From NCBI RefSeq assembly GCF_023073335.1, contig NZ_JADPJG010000035.1, positions 314,341 to 378,340 on the forward strand: a stretch of DNA of 64,000 bases. The letters are read 5' to 3'. The notes beneath the pieces were generated by a model, which was not told where the DNA came from, made no database searches, and saw only the letters and a list, made by a program, of their open reading frames with translations. Below are positions 1 through 9,025 of the stretch, piece by piece. This stretch comes from Bradyrhizobium sp. 21 (GTDB lineage Bacteria > Pseudomonadota > Alphaproteobacteria > Rhizobiales > Xanthobacteraceae). Each line of letters starts with the position of its first letter. Within the stretch, counting starts at the first letter, position 1. The position numbers were made by a program, and so were the translations under genes.

Positions 1-45
1 CGGTCAAGCCGGGGCATGACTGAGAATGGGAGGGGAGAATCGCCG

Positions 46-513
46 ATGACCAACACCGCCATGCTGCGTGCCTTCTGCGACGCGGTCGAGCAGCGCAACG
101 GAAAGGCCTTCGCCGACCTCTTCACCGAGGACGGCGTCTATCACGACGTCTTCTACGGCGCCTTCGCCGGTCGCGAAAAGATCGCCGCGATGATCGACGA
201 CTGGTTCTATCGCACGGCGACCGATTTCCGCTGGGACATGCACGATCCCGTCACCGACGGCACCACGCTCTATGCGCGCTACACGTTCAGCTATCGCTCG
301 ACCTTGCCGGAGGCGAATGGCGCGCGGGCGATGTTCGAGGGCGTGGCGATCATGACGCTTCGCGACGGCAAGATCGTCAGCTATCACGAGGTCGCCAACA
401 CCGCGCCGGCCTTTGTCGATCTGAAGTTTGCGCCCGAGCGCATCGCCAAGATTGTCGCCAGGCAGGGCGCGGAATTGAAGGCGCGGCCGGAGATGACGCG
501 GCATTTGGCCTGA
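46..513 (+). CDS. SnoaL-like / NTF2-fold protein
   Basis: This is a small, probably cytoplasmic protein of 155 residues with no signal peptide or membrane segment. The N-terminal helix (AFCDAVEQRNGKAFADLF), the TEDGVYHD segment and a final strand with DGKIVSYHEV are typical of SnoaL-like polypeptides of the NTF2 fold, a cone-shaped cavity used by many small isomerases and hydrolases. The substrate cannot be told from sequence. I chose the ATG at 46 because a strong purine-rich ribosome binding site (GGGAGGGGAG, 29-38) lies just upstream. An in-frame ATG at 16 lacks one. The neighbour is convergent, so it is probably transcribed alone. Confidence 0.7.
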   Translation: MTNTAMLRAFCDAVEQRNGKAFADLFTEDGVYHDVFYGAFAGREKIAAMIDDWFYRTATDFRWDMHDPVTDGTTLYARYTFSYRSTLPEANGARAMFEGVAIMTLRDGKIVSYHEVANTAPAFVDLKFAPERIAKIVARQGAELKARPEMTRHLA

Positions 514-523
514 CGGCCTTGCG

Positions 524-1321
524 CTACGGCGGCGTGGGCTTCGCCATCGGCTTGCGCTGCGCCAGCGCCGCGACCGTGGCGGTACCGATCGGGCCCGCTT
601 CGTCGTAGAGCCAGCATTCGCCGATCGCGACGCCGTCGGTGGCCTGGTGGTTCACCACATCAAAGCCGATCCAGTTCGTCACCGGCAGGCGGTGCAGATA
701 GATCGTGACGTCGCTGTTGATGTAACCGAGCCCCTTGTCGCCGGCGTTCGCGAACGGGCTGGCGAAATCCGCGCCGGTGGCGACACGGACGAATGGCGTC
801 ATCGGCACGCCGGCGACGAGCTCGCGCACCTCGCTCATCCACAGTCGGCGCGGTCCGAGCGAGCCCATGTGGCCTACGATCGGGCGCGTCGTCCATTTGC
901 CGTTCATTCCTAACCGCGGATCGGTCGGCTTGGGAATGTCGGCGGGCTTCGGCACGTCCCAGTTCGGCGGCGACCAGACATTGCCTTCAGGGTTCTGCGT
1001 TCGCCGCAGGAGCTGGCACGAGGCGCGCGCCATGCCGACGCCGCCGGAGAAGAACTCTGCTTCCACGACACGGATACGCATTCCGTCGCGCACGAGCCGC
1101 GTCGTCACTTCAATCGGCTTGTCGATCGTCGGCAGCCGAAACATGTCGACGGTGAGCCGGGCCGGCACGAATTCAGGGCCGGAATGGCGCTCCTCGATGG
1201 CGAAGCCGAGCAGGCCGATGATGACGCGTCCGTGCAGCGATTTCGGATCCCACGGACCGTTGGCGACTTCCGTCGGATGGAATGTATCGCCGTCGCGGGT
1301 GAAGAAAGGCATGTTTGTCAT
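524..1321 (-). CDS. thioesterase-like (double hotdog) protein
   Basis: About 265 residues, probably soluble. The N-terminal half (LHGRVIIGLLGFAIEERH, PARLTVDMFRLP, then RIRVVEAEFFSGG) and the C-terminal half (INSDVTIYLHRLPVTNWIGFDV, ATDGVAIGECWLYDEAGPIGTAT) look like two hotdog modules. This matches the thioesterase-like superfamily related to TesB-type acyl-CoA thioesterases. The second half ends in the usual 'D..G.ig.a...a.' strand. The substrate is unknown. The frame extends further upstream, but the tandem ATGs at 1321 and 1312 better fit the start of the domain. Neither has a convincing ribosome binding site. It ends 10 bp from the convergent SnoaL-like gene. Confidence 0.65.
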   Translation of the reverse strand: MTNMPFFTRDGDTFHPTEVANGPWDPKSLHGRVIIGLLGFAIEERHSGPEFVPARLTVDMFRLPTIDKPIEVTTRLVRDGMRIRVVEAEFFSGGVGMARASCQLLRRTQNPEGNVWSPPNWDVPKPADIPKPTDPRLGMNGKWTTRPIVGHMGSLGPRRLWMSEVRELVAGVPMTPFVRVATGADFASPFANAGDKGLGYINSDVTIYLHRLPVTNWIGFDVVNHQATDGVAIGECWLYDEAGPIGTATVAALAQRKPMAKPTPP

Positions 1322-1392
1322 GACGCGCGAGATTGAAGGAACGTGCGGGGAAAGCAAGGGTGGCGAGAGCGTGCCTGCTCGCCACGACAACA

Positions 1393-1499
1393 GCTGTCAT
1401 CGCCCGGCTTGACCGGGCGATCCAGTATTCCGAGACGGCAGTGATTGAACCGATGGGCCGCGGCGTACTGGATGCCCCGCCTTCGCGGGGCATGACAGC
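1393..1499. repeat. palindromic intergenic repeat
   Basis: A nested inverted repeat. Outer arms are gctgtcat (1393-1400) and atgacagc (1492-1499). Inner arms are gatccagta near 1419 and tactggat at 1467. Each side carries its own small hairpin: CGCCCGG/CCGGGCG (1401-1419) and ATGCCCCGC/GCGGGGCAT (1472-1493). No coding potential. It resembles the mosaic REP-like elements common in Bradyrhizobium intergenic DNA. Confidence 0.6.
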
Positions 1500-1505
1500 G
1501 CAATG

Positions 1506-2681
1506 TTAGGAGGCTGATTGCCACTCCTCTCGCACGCTGTCGTCGTGCTCGTTGCCCATTGCTGATGCCTTCGCAGCCTCAAACTCTTCGCGCGACATCA
1601 ACCGCCCCATTGCCCACACCGCCGCACCCCGCACCAGCGGGCTCGCATCATCCAGCAATCGTAGCGCCTCCGCCGCCAACTCCGCCTCGCCGGAGTTGCC
1701 GATCGCAATCAGCACGTTGCGCAAAAAACGATCGCGGCCGATGCGCTTCACCGGCGACTTCGTGAACAGCGCCCGAAACGCCGCATCGTCGAGCCGTGAC
1801 AACTCCGCAAGCGATGGCGCGCGCAGCTCGTCGCGCGCAGCAAGCTTCGCCTCGCGGCCCTCCTGCGCGAACTTGTTCCAGGGGCACGCCGCGAGACAAT
1901 CGTCGCAGCCATAGATGCGGTTGCCGATGCTTTTGCGAAATTCGCGCGGAATCGGTCCCTTGTTCTCGATGGTGAGGTACGAGATGCAGCGCCGCGCATC
2001 GAGCTTGTAGGGCGCGGGAAAGGCCGCAGTCGGGCAGATGTCGAGACAGGCCCGGCACGTGCCGCAATGATCGATCTCGACGCCGTCGCGCGGCAGCTCC
2101 AGCGTGGTGTAGATCGCGCCGAGAAACAGCCACGAGCCGAATTCGCGCGAGACCAGATTGGTGTGCTTGCCCTGCCAGCCCAGATGCGCGGCTTGTGCGA
2201 GAGGCTTCTCCATCACCGCCGCGGTGTCGACGAACACTTTGACTTCCGATGGTGCGGTCGCCACCAGCCAGCGCGCCAGCGCCTTGAGGCGCTTCTTGAT
2301 GATGTCGTGATAGTCGTCGCCCTGCGCATAGACCGAGATCGCCGCGCGCGTGCGCTGTTGCAGGATCGCGAGCGGATCCTGGTCGGGGCCGTAATTGACG
2401 CCGAGCATGATGACGCTGCGTACGTCCCGCCACAGCCCGCGCGGATCGACCCGGCGCTCCGGCTGCGCGGCGAGCCAGTCCATGTCGCCATGGCCGCCGG
2501 AGGCGATGAATTCGAGGAAATGCTTGCCGGCGCTTTCGATCGTGCCCGGCTCGGTGATGCCGATGCAGTCGAAGCCGAGCGCGCGTGCTTGGTGCGCAAG
2601 CGCCGTCTTCAGTCCGGTCGGATCGGAGTTCAGAAATCCAAATCCACGTAGGTCCGCGACGCCGGCACGCCCGCCAGCCAT
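1506..2681 (-). CDS. queG: epoxyqueuosine reductase QueG
   Basis: QueG is the cobalamin- and iron-sulfur-dependent enzyme that reduces epoxyqueuosine to queuosine in the wobble position of tRNAs with GUN anticodons. The sequence shows both 4Fe-4S motifs: HCGTCRACLDICPTAAF and YGCDDCLAACPWN. The DTAAVMEKPLAQAAHLGW segment carries the conserved catalytic Asp region. A C-terminal HEAT-like part (LRNVLIAIGNSG, PLVRGAAVWAMGRL) binds tRNA in characterised members. From the ATG at 2681 it is 391 residues, close to the family's usual ~380. It overlaps the 3' end of the upstream glutathione transferase gene by about 50 bp, so the two are likely translated from one message. Confidence 0.92.
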   Translation of the reverse strand: MAGGRAGVADLRGFGFLNSDPTGLKTALAHQARALGFDCIGITEPGTIESAGKHFLEFIASGGHGDMDWLAAQPERRVDPRGLWRDVRSVIMLGVNYGPDQDPLAILQQRTRAAISVYAQGDDYHDIIKKRLKALARWLVATAPSEVKVFVDTAAVMEKPLAQAAHLGWQGKHTNLVSREFGSWLFLGAIYTTLELPRDGVEIDHCGTCRACLDICPTAAFPAPYKLDARRCISYLTIENKGPIPREFRKSIGNRIYGCDDCLAACPWNKFAQEGREAKLAARDELRAPSLAELSRLDDAAFRALFTKSPVKRIGRDRFLRNVLIAIGNSGEAELAAEALRLLDDASPLVRGAAVWAMGRLMSREEFEAAKASAMGNEHDDSVREEWQSAS

Positions 2682-3322
2682 TCGCTCAGGAGCGGACGGA
2701 ACGACGGGCGGGATTTCACTCGCGCGTACCACGCCTTTGCCGCGTCGTCCTCGCTCCATGGCACGTCGCCCAGATAGTCGATCGCCGAGAGATGCGCCGC
2801 GGCGGCGAGATCCGCGTAGGTGAGCCGGTCGCCGGCGAGGAAATTACGCGTCTGCGCCAGCCAGCCGATATAGGCCAGATGATAGCGCACGTTGGCCTTG
2901 GCGGCGCGCATCACGTCGGCCGAGGGCGGGCCACCGCCATTGTCCTCGCTCATGAACCGCTTGTAGATGCGCTCGGTGACGAGCGGGTGGGAGACTTCCT
3001 CGAAGAATTTTTCGTTGAACCAGGCCATCAGCCGGCGCACCTCGACGCGCTCGCCGATCGTGTCGGGCATCAGGCGCTTGGGTCCCATCTCGGCGCCATA
3101 GGCCTCGTCGACATATTCGGAGATGATCGCCGCGCCCGGGATCGGCGGCTGCTCGTCGTCCACCAGGACGGGCGTCGTGCCCGCCGCATTGAGCAGCAGA
3201 AATGCCTCACGCCGCTCCCAGCTGCGTTCTTCGACCAGCTTCAGGTCGAGCCCGTATTCTCCCGCGATCAGGCGGATGAACCGCGAATGCGGACAGAACG
3301 GATGATGAAACAACGTAAACAT
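2630..3322 (-). CDS. glutathione S-transferase family protein
   Basis: A 230-residue soluble protein with an N-terminal thioredoxin-fold domain. It starts FTLFHHPFCPHSRFIRL, with a CPHS active-site motif, cis-Pro TTPVLVDD and the glutathione-contacting IISEYVDE. An all-helical C-terminal domain follows (FLAGDRLTYADLAAAAHL is the family's N-capping/hydrophobic staple region). It presumably conjugates or reduces with glutathione. The Cys in the active site suggests an omega/beta-like thiol transferase activity rather than Ser/Tyr catalysis. The physiological substrate is unknown. The gene lies upstream of, and overlaps, queG on the same strand. Confidence 0.85.
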   Translation of the reverse strand: MFTLFHHPFCPHSRFIRLIAGEYGLDLKLVEERSWERREAFLLLNAAGTTPVLVDDEQPPIPGAAIISEYVDEAYGAEMGPKRLMPDTIGERVEVRRLMAWFNEKFFEEVSHPLVTERIYKRFMSEDNGGGPPSADVMRAAKANVRYHLAYIGWLAQTRNFLAGDRLTYADLAAAAHLSAIDYLGDVPWSEDDAAKAWYARVKSRPSFRPLLSEWLAGVPASRTYVDLDF

Positions 3323-3490
3323 GAAGCCTTTGACTATTTGATGGTGCTTAAGAATCCATCAATGTTTGTGCGGCGCCACACTAGTCCTTCAAAACCGCGA
3401 GGCAAGGGTGCGACGCCGCATTTTGCGATTGCGGCATGGGGGGGAATAGGCGAGAAGAGCCCCGCTTTTCCAGCGGAAATGGACCGTAAT

Positions 3491-4297
3491 ATGTCAGATG
3501 CAATACGGGCAGTGATCCTCGGCATCATCGAGGGTGTGACCGAGTTCCTTCCCGTGTCCTCGACGGGCCACCTGCTCCTCGCGGAGCGCTTCTTCCATCT
3601 CGGCGAAGGTGCGTTCTGGGATTCGTTTACGGTTCTGATCCAGCTCGGCGCGATCCTTGCGATCGTCGTGTTGTACTTCAAGAAATTGTGGGACGTCGCG
3701 ATCGGCATGTTCACAGGCGATCCCTATGCGCGTCGCTTCGTGATCGGCGTGCTGGTGGCGTTCCTGCCCGCTGTCGTCGTCGGTCTCGTCGCCGGAAAAT
3801 ACATCAAGAGCATGCTGTTCAATCCGTGGGTGGTGTGCTTTTCGCTGATCGTCGGCGGCGCCATCCTGCTCTGGGTTGACAAGCTCGATCTCAAGGCGCG
3901 CGAGCACGACGCCACCCGGTTTCCGCTGCTGATGTATCTCTACATCGGCATCGCGCAGTGCCTCGCGATGATCCCGGGCGTGTCGCGCTCCGGTGCGAGC
4001 ATCGTGGCGGCGATGTTCCTGGGGGCCGACAAGCGCGCGGCGGCGGAGTTCTCGTTCTTCCTCGCCATTCCGACCATGATCGGCGCGTTCGCCTACGATT
4101 TCTACAAGAACCGCTCCGAGATGACGATGGACCACATGGGCATCGTGGCGATCGGCTTCGTGGTGTCGTTCATCACCGCGATCATCGTGGTGAAGGCGTT
4201 CCTCGGATATGTCACCCGGCACGGCTTCGTGGTGTTCGCCTGGTGGCGCGTCATCGTCGGCACGCTGGGCCTGATCGCGCTGGCGCTGGGGCGGTAG
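3491..4297 (+). CDS. uppP: undecaprenyl-diphosphatase UppP
   Basis: UppP (BacA) removes a phosphate from undecaprenyl diphosphate at the inner membrane, recycling the lipid carrier of peptidoglycan and other envelope polymers. Both signature motifs are present: EGVTEFLPVSSTGHL near the N terminus and PGVSRSGAS in the middle, which contribute the catalytic Glu, Ser/His and Arg. About eight hydrophobic segments are evident. The ATG at 3491 gives 268 residues, the usual size. An in-frame ATG lies 12 bp earlier. The frame stays open far upstream only because it is opposite the glutathione transferase gene. Transcribed alone, divergently from gst. Confidence 0.95.
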   Translation: MSDAIRAVILGIIEGVTEFLPVSSTGHLLLAERFFHLGEGAFWDSFTVLIQLGAILAIVVLYFKKLWDVAIGMFTGDPYARRFVIGVLVAFLPAVVVGLVAGKYIKSMLFNPWVVCFSLIVGGAILLWVDKLDLKAREHDATRFPLLMYLYIGIAQCLAMIPGVSRSGASIVAAMFLGADKRAAAEFSFFLAIPTMIGAFAYDFYKNRSEMTMDHMGIVAIGFVVSFITAIIVVKAFLGYVTRHGFVVFAWWRVIVGTLGLIALALGR

Positions 4298-4340
4298 GGC
4301 GCTGCTCAACTTTTGAAGTGAACCCGGGCGGTGCTGCGCT

Positions 4341-4458
4341 CCCTCTCCCGCTTGCGGGGGAGGGTTGGGGTGGGGGTGCCTCCGCGAAGGGACTCCCCAA
4401 GAGGAGAAAGCCCTCACCCGATCGCTTCGCGATCGACCTCTCCCGCAAGCGGGAGAGG
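4341..4458. repeat. interspersed palindromic repeat, copy 1
   Basis: Two hairpins about 70 bp apart: CCCTCTCCCGC/GCGGGGGAGGG (4341-4364) and CCTCTCCCGC/GCGGGAGAGG (4437-4458). The interval contains agccctcaccc. An inverted copy occurs at 21638-21753 with clear similarity along its whole length. No coding capacity. Confidence 0.8.
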
Positions 4459-4470
4459 TGAAAAAGAGCG

Positions 4471-5436
4471 TTACGCGCTCTTGCGCTGGAACTGACCCGC
4501 CGCGCGGAAGCGCCAGAGATATTGCGGGGCGATCGCTTCCAGCGAGTCGGCGGCGACGCCCAGGCCTTCCAGCGTTAGCCCGGCGGCCTTCGCCGCGTCC
4601 GAAACCACATTGTCGCGCGCGAGCAGCGTGACCTGGTCCGGCGTCAGCTTCAGCGCGCCCGGCGCGAATTGCAGGAAGTTGGCCTTGAAGCGGGCCAGCC
4701 CGAACGGCAGCGGCACCAGCATCGGCTTGCGCTCGGCGATCGAGAGAATGGCCTCGATGATCTCGCGCATGGTCAGCACTTCCGGCCCGCCGAGTTCGTA
4801 GGTCGCGCCCGCCCTCGCCTTGCCGTCGACGGCATCCGCGATCGCGGTGGCGACGTCGCCGACATAGACCGGCTGCATCCGGGTACTCGCGCCGATCAGG
4901 GGCATCACCGGCGACATCCGCGCCAGCGCGGCGAAGCGGTTGGTGAACTGGTCCTCGGGACCGAACATCACGGAGGGGCGGAAGATCGTCGCCGAGGGCA
5001 CCGCGGCCAGGACCGCGGCTTCGCCGGCCGCCTTGGCCTTGGCGTAGCGCGAGGGCGATTCCGGGTCGGCGCCGATCGCTGAGACATGCACCATCGTGGC
5101 ACCGGCGGCGGCCGCTGCCTTGGCGATCGTCTCGGCGCCGTTGGCCTGGACGGCGTCGAACGTCTGCGCGCCGCCCTCGGCAAGGATGCCGACCAGATTG
5201 ATCACGACATCCGAATCACGCAGTGCCGCCTCGACCGAGGCCGGATAGCGCACATTGGCTTGCACGGTGTGGACCTGGCCGACCTTGCCGGAGGGCTGGA
5301 GGTATCCGGCCAGCTCCGGCCGCCGCACCGCGACCCGGACCCGGTAATCGCGCCGGCACAGCGCGCGGACGACATTCCGGCCCAAAAACCCCGATCCGCC
5401 GAAAACCGTGACGAGAGTTTCCAGATTCGATGCCAT
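4471..5436 (-). CDS. NDUFA9-like NAD(P)-binding protein
   Basis: A 321-residue atypical short-chain dehydrogenase. The N terminus is a Rossmann dinucleotide-binding loop (TVFGGSGFLGRNVVRAL). It continues with DVVINLVGIL and MVHVSAIGAD and has the Y-x-x-x-K-like RYAKAKAAGE. This pattern, plus the PSVMFGPEDQFTNRFAAL and DVATAIADAV segments, is that of the complex I NDUFA9 family. In alphaproteobacteria this family includes the ancestor of the mitochondrial accessory subunit of NADH:ubiquinone oxidoreductase. Whether it is attached to complex I here is inference. It has no operon partner and is flanked by a repeat and tRNA-Leu. Confidence 0.85.
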   Translation of the reverse strand: MASNLETLVTVFGGSGFLGRNVVRALCRRDYRVRVAVRRPELAGYLQPSGKVGQVHTVQANVRYPASVEAALRDSDVVINLVGILAEGGAQTFDAVQANGAETIAKAAAAAGATMVHVSAIGADPESPSRYAKAKAAGEAAVLAAVPSATIFRPSVMFGPEDQFTNRFAALARMSPVMPLIGASTRMQPVYVGDVATAIADAVDGKARAGATYELGGPEVLTMREIIEAILSIAERKPMLVPLPFGLARFKANFLQFAPGALKLTPDQVTLLARDNVVSDAAKAAGLTLEGLGVAADSLEAIAPQYLWRFRAAGQFQRKSA

Positions 5437-5586
5437 GGGAGTCCATTCCTGCGGGAAGAGTGCGTGTTATCAGGCTTGTATCGGGCCGGTTTGCGATGCG
5501 CAATCGGCATCCCGAGCAGGGCTCAAGCATGAATTGACAACCGCGTCACCGAACCGTAGTAACCGCCTCCGTGCCCCAAACGGCAT

Positions 5587-5673
<87 letters not shown>

Positions 5674-5984
5674 TCTTTTTCAGCAGCTCTTTGATGTGAC
5701 GGCGGAATCGGCGCCAGGCCGGCGCTTCGTTGCCGTCCTGTCTCTGGCGCCGGCGCGCTCTGCGCCCCCTTCCTTCTCCGAGCGGACCAAACGCTCTTGA
5801 GCGGCGGCCAATTACGGTTTTGACCGTCCGGGGCCGCCCGGTTTCATCCGGCCAAACCCCCTCGATTGCACGATCCGAATTTACTCCACTTTAGACAAAC
5901 TGCCCTAAGTCAGCGGCCAGGCTCGCATCCGGCGATCGGCGGGCACGCGGGAGCCATCGGGCTCGCTTTGTCGTGAGGGAAGCG
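5674..5984. other. intergenic region after tRNA-Leu
   Basis: About 310 bp without a supported gene. It contains a T-rich stretch directly after the tRNA (atcttttt) that may end its transcription. An inverted repeat GGCGCCAG/CTGGCGCC lies at 5710-5751. Nothing else is recognisable. No integrase or tRNA-fragment repeat is seen that would mark an insertion. Confidence 0.5.
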
Positions 5985-7508
5985 GTGGATCAGCACCAGG
6001 TCTGGCACGAGCCGGCATTCGACAAGGTTGCGAACGCGATCAGCCCGTTCTTCCTGAGATCGGGAGTTTATCTGTTCCTGATCTCGTTCATTTGCCTGTT
6101 CTACGTCTTGAACGCGCCGCTTCTGCTCGGTCACTACGATCTGGGCTGGCATCTGACGGCCGGAGATGTGATCCGGGAACGCAGCGCGATCCCGCTGCAG
6201 GACCCCTGGTCGCTCACCCATGGCGACAAGCCGTGGTTCAATCTGTCCTGGCTGTGGGACGCACTTGCCAGTGCGACGTTTCAATACGCGGGCTTTGGCG
6301 GCCTCGTCCTGCTGACGGTGGCCTGTGGCGCAGCGATTGTCGGCACCCTGACGGCGATCTCGCTTGGCACCGGCGCGTCGGCGATCGCGGTTTGCATTTC
6401 GGTCTTCTTCGCCTGCCTGCTCTATCCCGCCTACGAGGCTTCGCCGAACATGTATCTCGCGGTGTCGCCGAATACATGCACGATGCTGTTCTGCGTCGTC
6501 TTCTACCGGGAATGCCTGCGACGAACGCGATGGTTCGTGCTTCCCGTGCTGATGGCGCTCTGGGCCAATCTGCACGGCGGTTTTCTGCTCGGCTTTTTCG
6601 TGATCGGCGTCTTCTTCGCCGTCGCCCTGCTGAGAGCGGCCTGGGCCGACCTCAGGATTTTTGCGCTCGCGGGAATCGGCTGCCTTGCCGCGACATTCGT
6701 CAATCCGCTCGGCTGGACGCTCTATGCCGGTGCCGCCGCGACGATGGGGCACTTCGTCCAGGCCAATATCGGCGAATGGAAGTCCTACTATTACAACATG
6801 GAAATGCCGGGCAGCCTTCCCGGCATTTTGTACATGCTGGCCTTCGTCGCGCTCGAGCTTCGCTTCAGGAATTCGAAACCGATCCCGCTCGAAGCGCGAT
6901 TGATGTCGTGGCTGTTCCTGATCCTGGGAATGTATCAGTTCAGGTACATCGCCTTGTTCTTCATCTTCTCGACCGCGCCGATGGCGCTTCACCTCAGCCG
7001 CCTGCTGCCTCGGCGCCTCGCCGATCTCGACGTGCGGGGACCCTTGCTGGCCGCCGGCATCGTCGGTCTGTGCACGCTGCCGATGGCTTATCTGCGTGTC
7101 GCGCCGGCGCTCGCACTGCCGGAGATGCTGTCGGCTGAAGACGCCGGATATCTGCAGAAGCATTTTGCCGGTGCGCGGCTCGTGAACAATTGGAACGTCG
7201 GCGGCTATTTGATTTTTGGGACGCACGGCACCGTTCCTCCGTTCGTCGACGGCCGCGCCGCGACCGCCTATCCGGACGATCTGCTGCGCGACTATTTCAA
7301 GCTGGTGAGCTGGGAGGTCGACGACGCCGCGTGGGACATGGTGCTCGCCAAATACCGGATCGACGCCGTGCTGTGGGTCAGGACGCACGAACAGCTGCGG
7401 CGGTTTCTCGTGGAGCGGCGAGGCTGGCGCGAGCAATACACCGGCGCTTACGAGACCGTGTATGTCAGGCCCCAATCCGTTCCTGCCGGCGAAGCCAACA
7501 GACAATGA
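5985..7508 (+). CDS. GT-C-like polytopic membrane protein
   Basis: About 507 residues with ten or more hydrophobic segments and a soluble C-terminal tail. The first loop has the pattern HYDLGWHLTAGDVI ... IPLQDPWSLTHGDKPW. The tail has NNWNVGGYLIFGTHG ... PPFVDGRA. I associate both patterns with a large, uncharacterised family of bacterial GT-C-fold membrane proteins that look like lipid-linked sugar transferases. The Asp in the first loop would be the candidate catalytic base. The GTG at 5985 follows a GAGGG site; a GTG at 5973 is also possible. Its stop overlaps the next gene's ATG by 4 bp (ATGA), so the two are translationally coupled. Substrate and function are unknown. Confidence 0.7.
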   Translation: MDQHQVWHEPAFDKVANAISPFFLRSGVYLFLISFICLFYVLNAPLLLGHYDLGWHLTAGDVIRERSAIPLQDPWSLTHGDKPWFNLSWLWDALASATFQYAGFGGLVLLTVACGAAIVGTLTAISLGTGASAIAVCISVFFACLLYPAYEASPNMYLAVSPNTCTMLFCVVFYRECLRRTRWFVLPVLMALWANLHGGFLLGFFVIGVFFAVALLRAAWADLRIFALAGIGCLAATFVNPLGWTLYAGAAATMGHFVQANIGEWKSYYYNMEMPGSLPGILYMLAFVALELRFRNSKPIPLEARLMSWLFLILGMYQFRYIALFFIFSTAPMALHLSRLLPRRLADLDVRGPLLAAGIVGLCTLPMAYLRVAPALALPEMLSAEDAGYLQKHFAGARLVNNWNVGGYLIFGTHGTVPPFVDGRAATAYPDDLLRDYFKLVSWEVDDAAWDMVLAKYRIDAVLWVRTHEQLRRFLVERRGWREQYTGAYETVYVRPQSVPAGEANRQ

Positions 7509-9025
7509 CGATCAGCGCCGCAGCCCTGCCCGCCACCGCGCCCGCCCGCGAGGCCGAAGGCTTTGCGGCACGCTACGGCACCCTGTGCGCAGTGCTGCTG
7601 CTGGCTGCGGCGGTCCGGCTGCCGCTCGCGTTCTGGCCGAACATCGTTCACAACGACGAGATCTATCAATATCTGGAGCCGGCCTGGCGCCTGCTTGGCC
7701 ATCAGGGCGTCGTGACCTGGGAATGGCGCGACGGCATTCGGAGCTGGTTTCTGCCGACCTTGTTCGCAGGGCCGGTCGCGCTCGGAGACTGGCTTGCGCC
7801 GGGCGGGTGGGGCGCCTTCGTCGTGCCGCGCCTGATGGTCGGGCTCGCCTCGCTGTCCATCGTCATGACCGCCTGGCATTTCGGCGAACGCATCTCCAGG
7901 TCGCATGCCGTCGTTGCGGCGTTTGCCGCCGCGGTGTGGTTCGAGCTGGTCTACTACGCGCCGCACACGCTGAGCGAACCGCTGGCGACGGCCGTGATCC
8001 TGCCGGCGGCTTATCTGCTGACGGGCGAACCCACGCGAAACCGGCTGTTCTCCGCAGGCGCATTGCTCGCTCTCGCCTGTGTCTGGCGCTTCCAATATGT
8101 GCCGGCTTGTGCGGTGTTTGCGCTGGCCGCGTGCTGGCGCGATCCGCGAAACGCGATGGTCCTGGTCGCGGGCGGATGCGTCGTCCTGGTGCTGTCTGGC
8201 GCCGTCGACGTGATCCACGGCTCATTGCCGTTTGCGTGGCTCGTCCGGAACATCCAGCTAAACCTCCTGCATGACCGCGCATCGGAATTCGGTGTCGCGC
8301 CGCCGGCCGCTTACATCCTGCAGGCTTCTATCGTGTGGTCGGGCACGACGCTGCTGCTGTTGTTGGCGCTCTGGCGCGGCTGGCGGCATGTCCCCCTGCT
8401 GATCGTCGCGGCCGTCGTGAACGTCGCGTTTCACAGCATGATCGTGCACAAGGAATACCGTTTCATTTTCCTGTCGATCGCCCTGCTGATCATCGCGGCG
8501 TCACTCGGCTCCGCCGATTGGGTGCAGATGATGCGCCGGCACAGCGCGTGGCGCTCCCGGGCGCTTCCCGTCGTCTGTGGCGGCTGGCTGCTGCTCTCGC
8601 TCGGTCTGTCGGGCGCGACGCTCATCATGCGTGACAATTGGATGCGCGGCACGGGCGAGGCCCAGTTGGCGGCGGCGCTCGAGGCCGATCCAGACGCCTG
8701 CGGTCTGGCCCTGTACAATACGCACGACCCGTTCTTGCCCGGGCGCGGGCAGCTCGCGGCCCGCCGTCCCGTCTATTCCTTTTATCCGGACGACCCTCTG
8801 GCCAAGGGACGACTTTCGGCTCTGGTGAAAACGCACCAGGCCGAGTTCAACCGCATCATCAGCCCGGTGAATCTGGCAGGCGAATTGCCGGCGGACTTCT
8901 CGCAACGCAGTTGCGCGATGATGAGCGATGCGAAGCCAGCCTGCGTCTTCGTGCGGCGCGGCGCGTGCGAGGCGGGCAGCAGCCCCTTCGGCATCAACGA
9001 CGTGCTGATGCGCCTGAACTACTAG
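7505..9025 (+). CDS. GT22-family (PIG-B/ALG9-like) mannosyltransferase
   Basis: A 506-residue membrane protein with many hydrophobic helices. The first non-cytoplasmic loop has HNDEIYQYLEPAWRL followed by TWEWRDGIRSWFLP. Later there is VHKEYRFIF before another helix. The D-E-x(n)-E-P, W-E-W...IRS and HKE-R-F motifs are the signature of glycosyltransferase family 22. In eukaryotes this family holds the GPI-anchor and N-glycan mannosyltransferases that use dolichyl-phosphate-mannose. In bacteria a polyprenyl-phosphate sugar donor is expected; this is inference. It is coupled to the preceding GT-C-like gene. A soluble tail of ~120 residues follows the last helix. No polysaccharide cluster is nearby. 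Confidence 0.8.
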   Translation: MTISAAALPATAPAREAEGFAARYGTLCAVLLLAAAVRLPLAFWPNIVHNDEIYQYLEPAWRLLGHQGVVTWEWRDGIRSWFLPTLFAGPVALGDWLAPGGWGAFVVPRLMVGLASLSIVMTAWHFGERISRSHAVVAAFAAAVWFELVYYAPHTLSEPLATAVILPAAYLLTGEPTRNRLFSAGALLALACVWRFQYVPACAVFALAACWRDPRNAMVLVAGGCVVLVLSGAVDVIHGSLPFAWLVRNIQLNLLHDRASEFGVAPPAAYILQASIVWSGTTLLLLLALWRGWRHVPLLIVAAVVNVAFHSMIVHKEYRFIFLSIALLIIAASLGSADWVQMMRRHSAWRSRALPVVCGGWLLLSLGLSGATLIMRDNWMRGTGEAQLAAALEADPDACGLALYNTHDPFLPGRGQLAARRPVYSFYPDDPLAKGRLSALVKTHQAEFNRIISPVNLAGELPADFSQRSCAMMSDAKPACVFVRRGACEAGSSPFGINDVLMRLNY

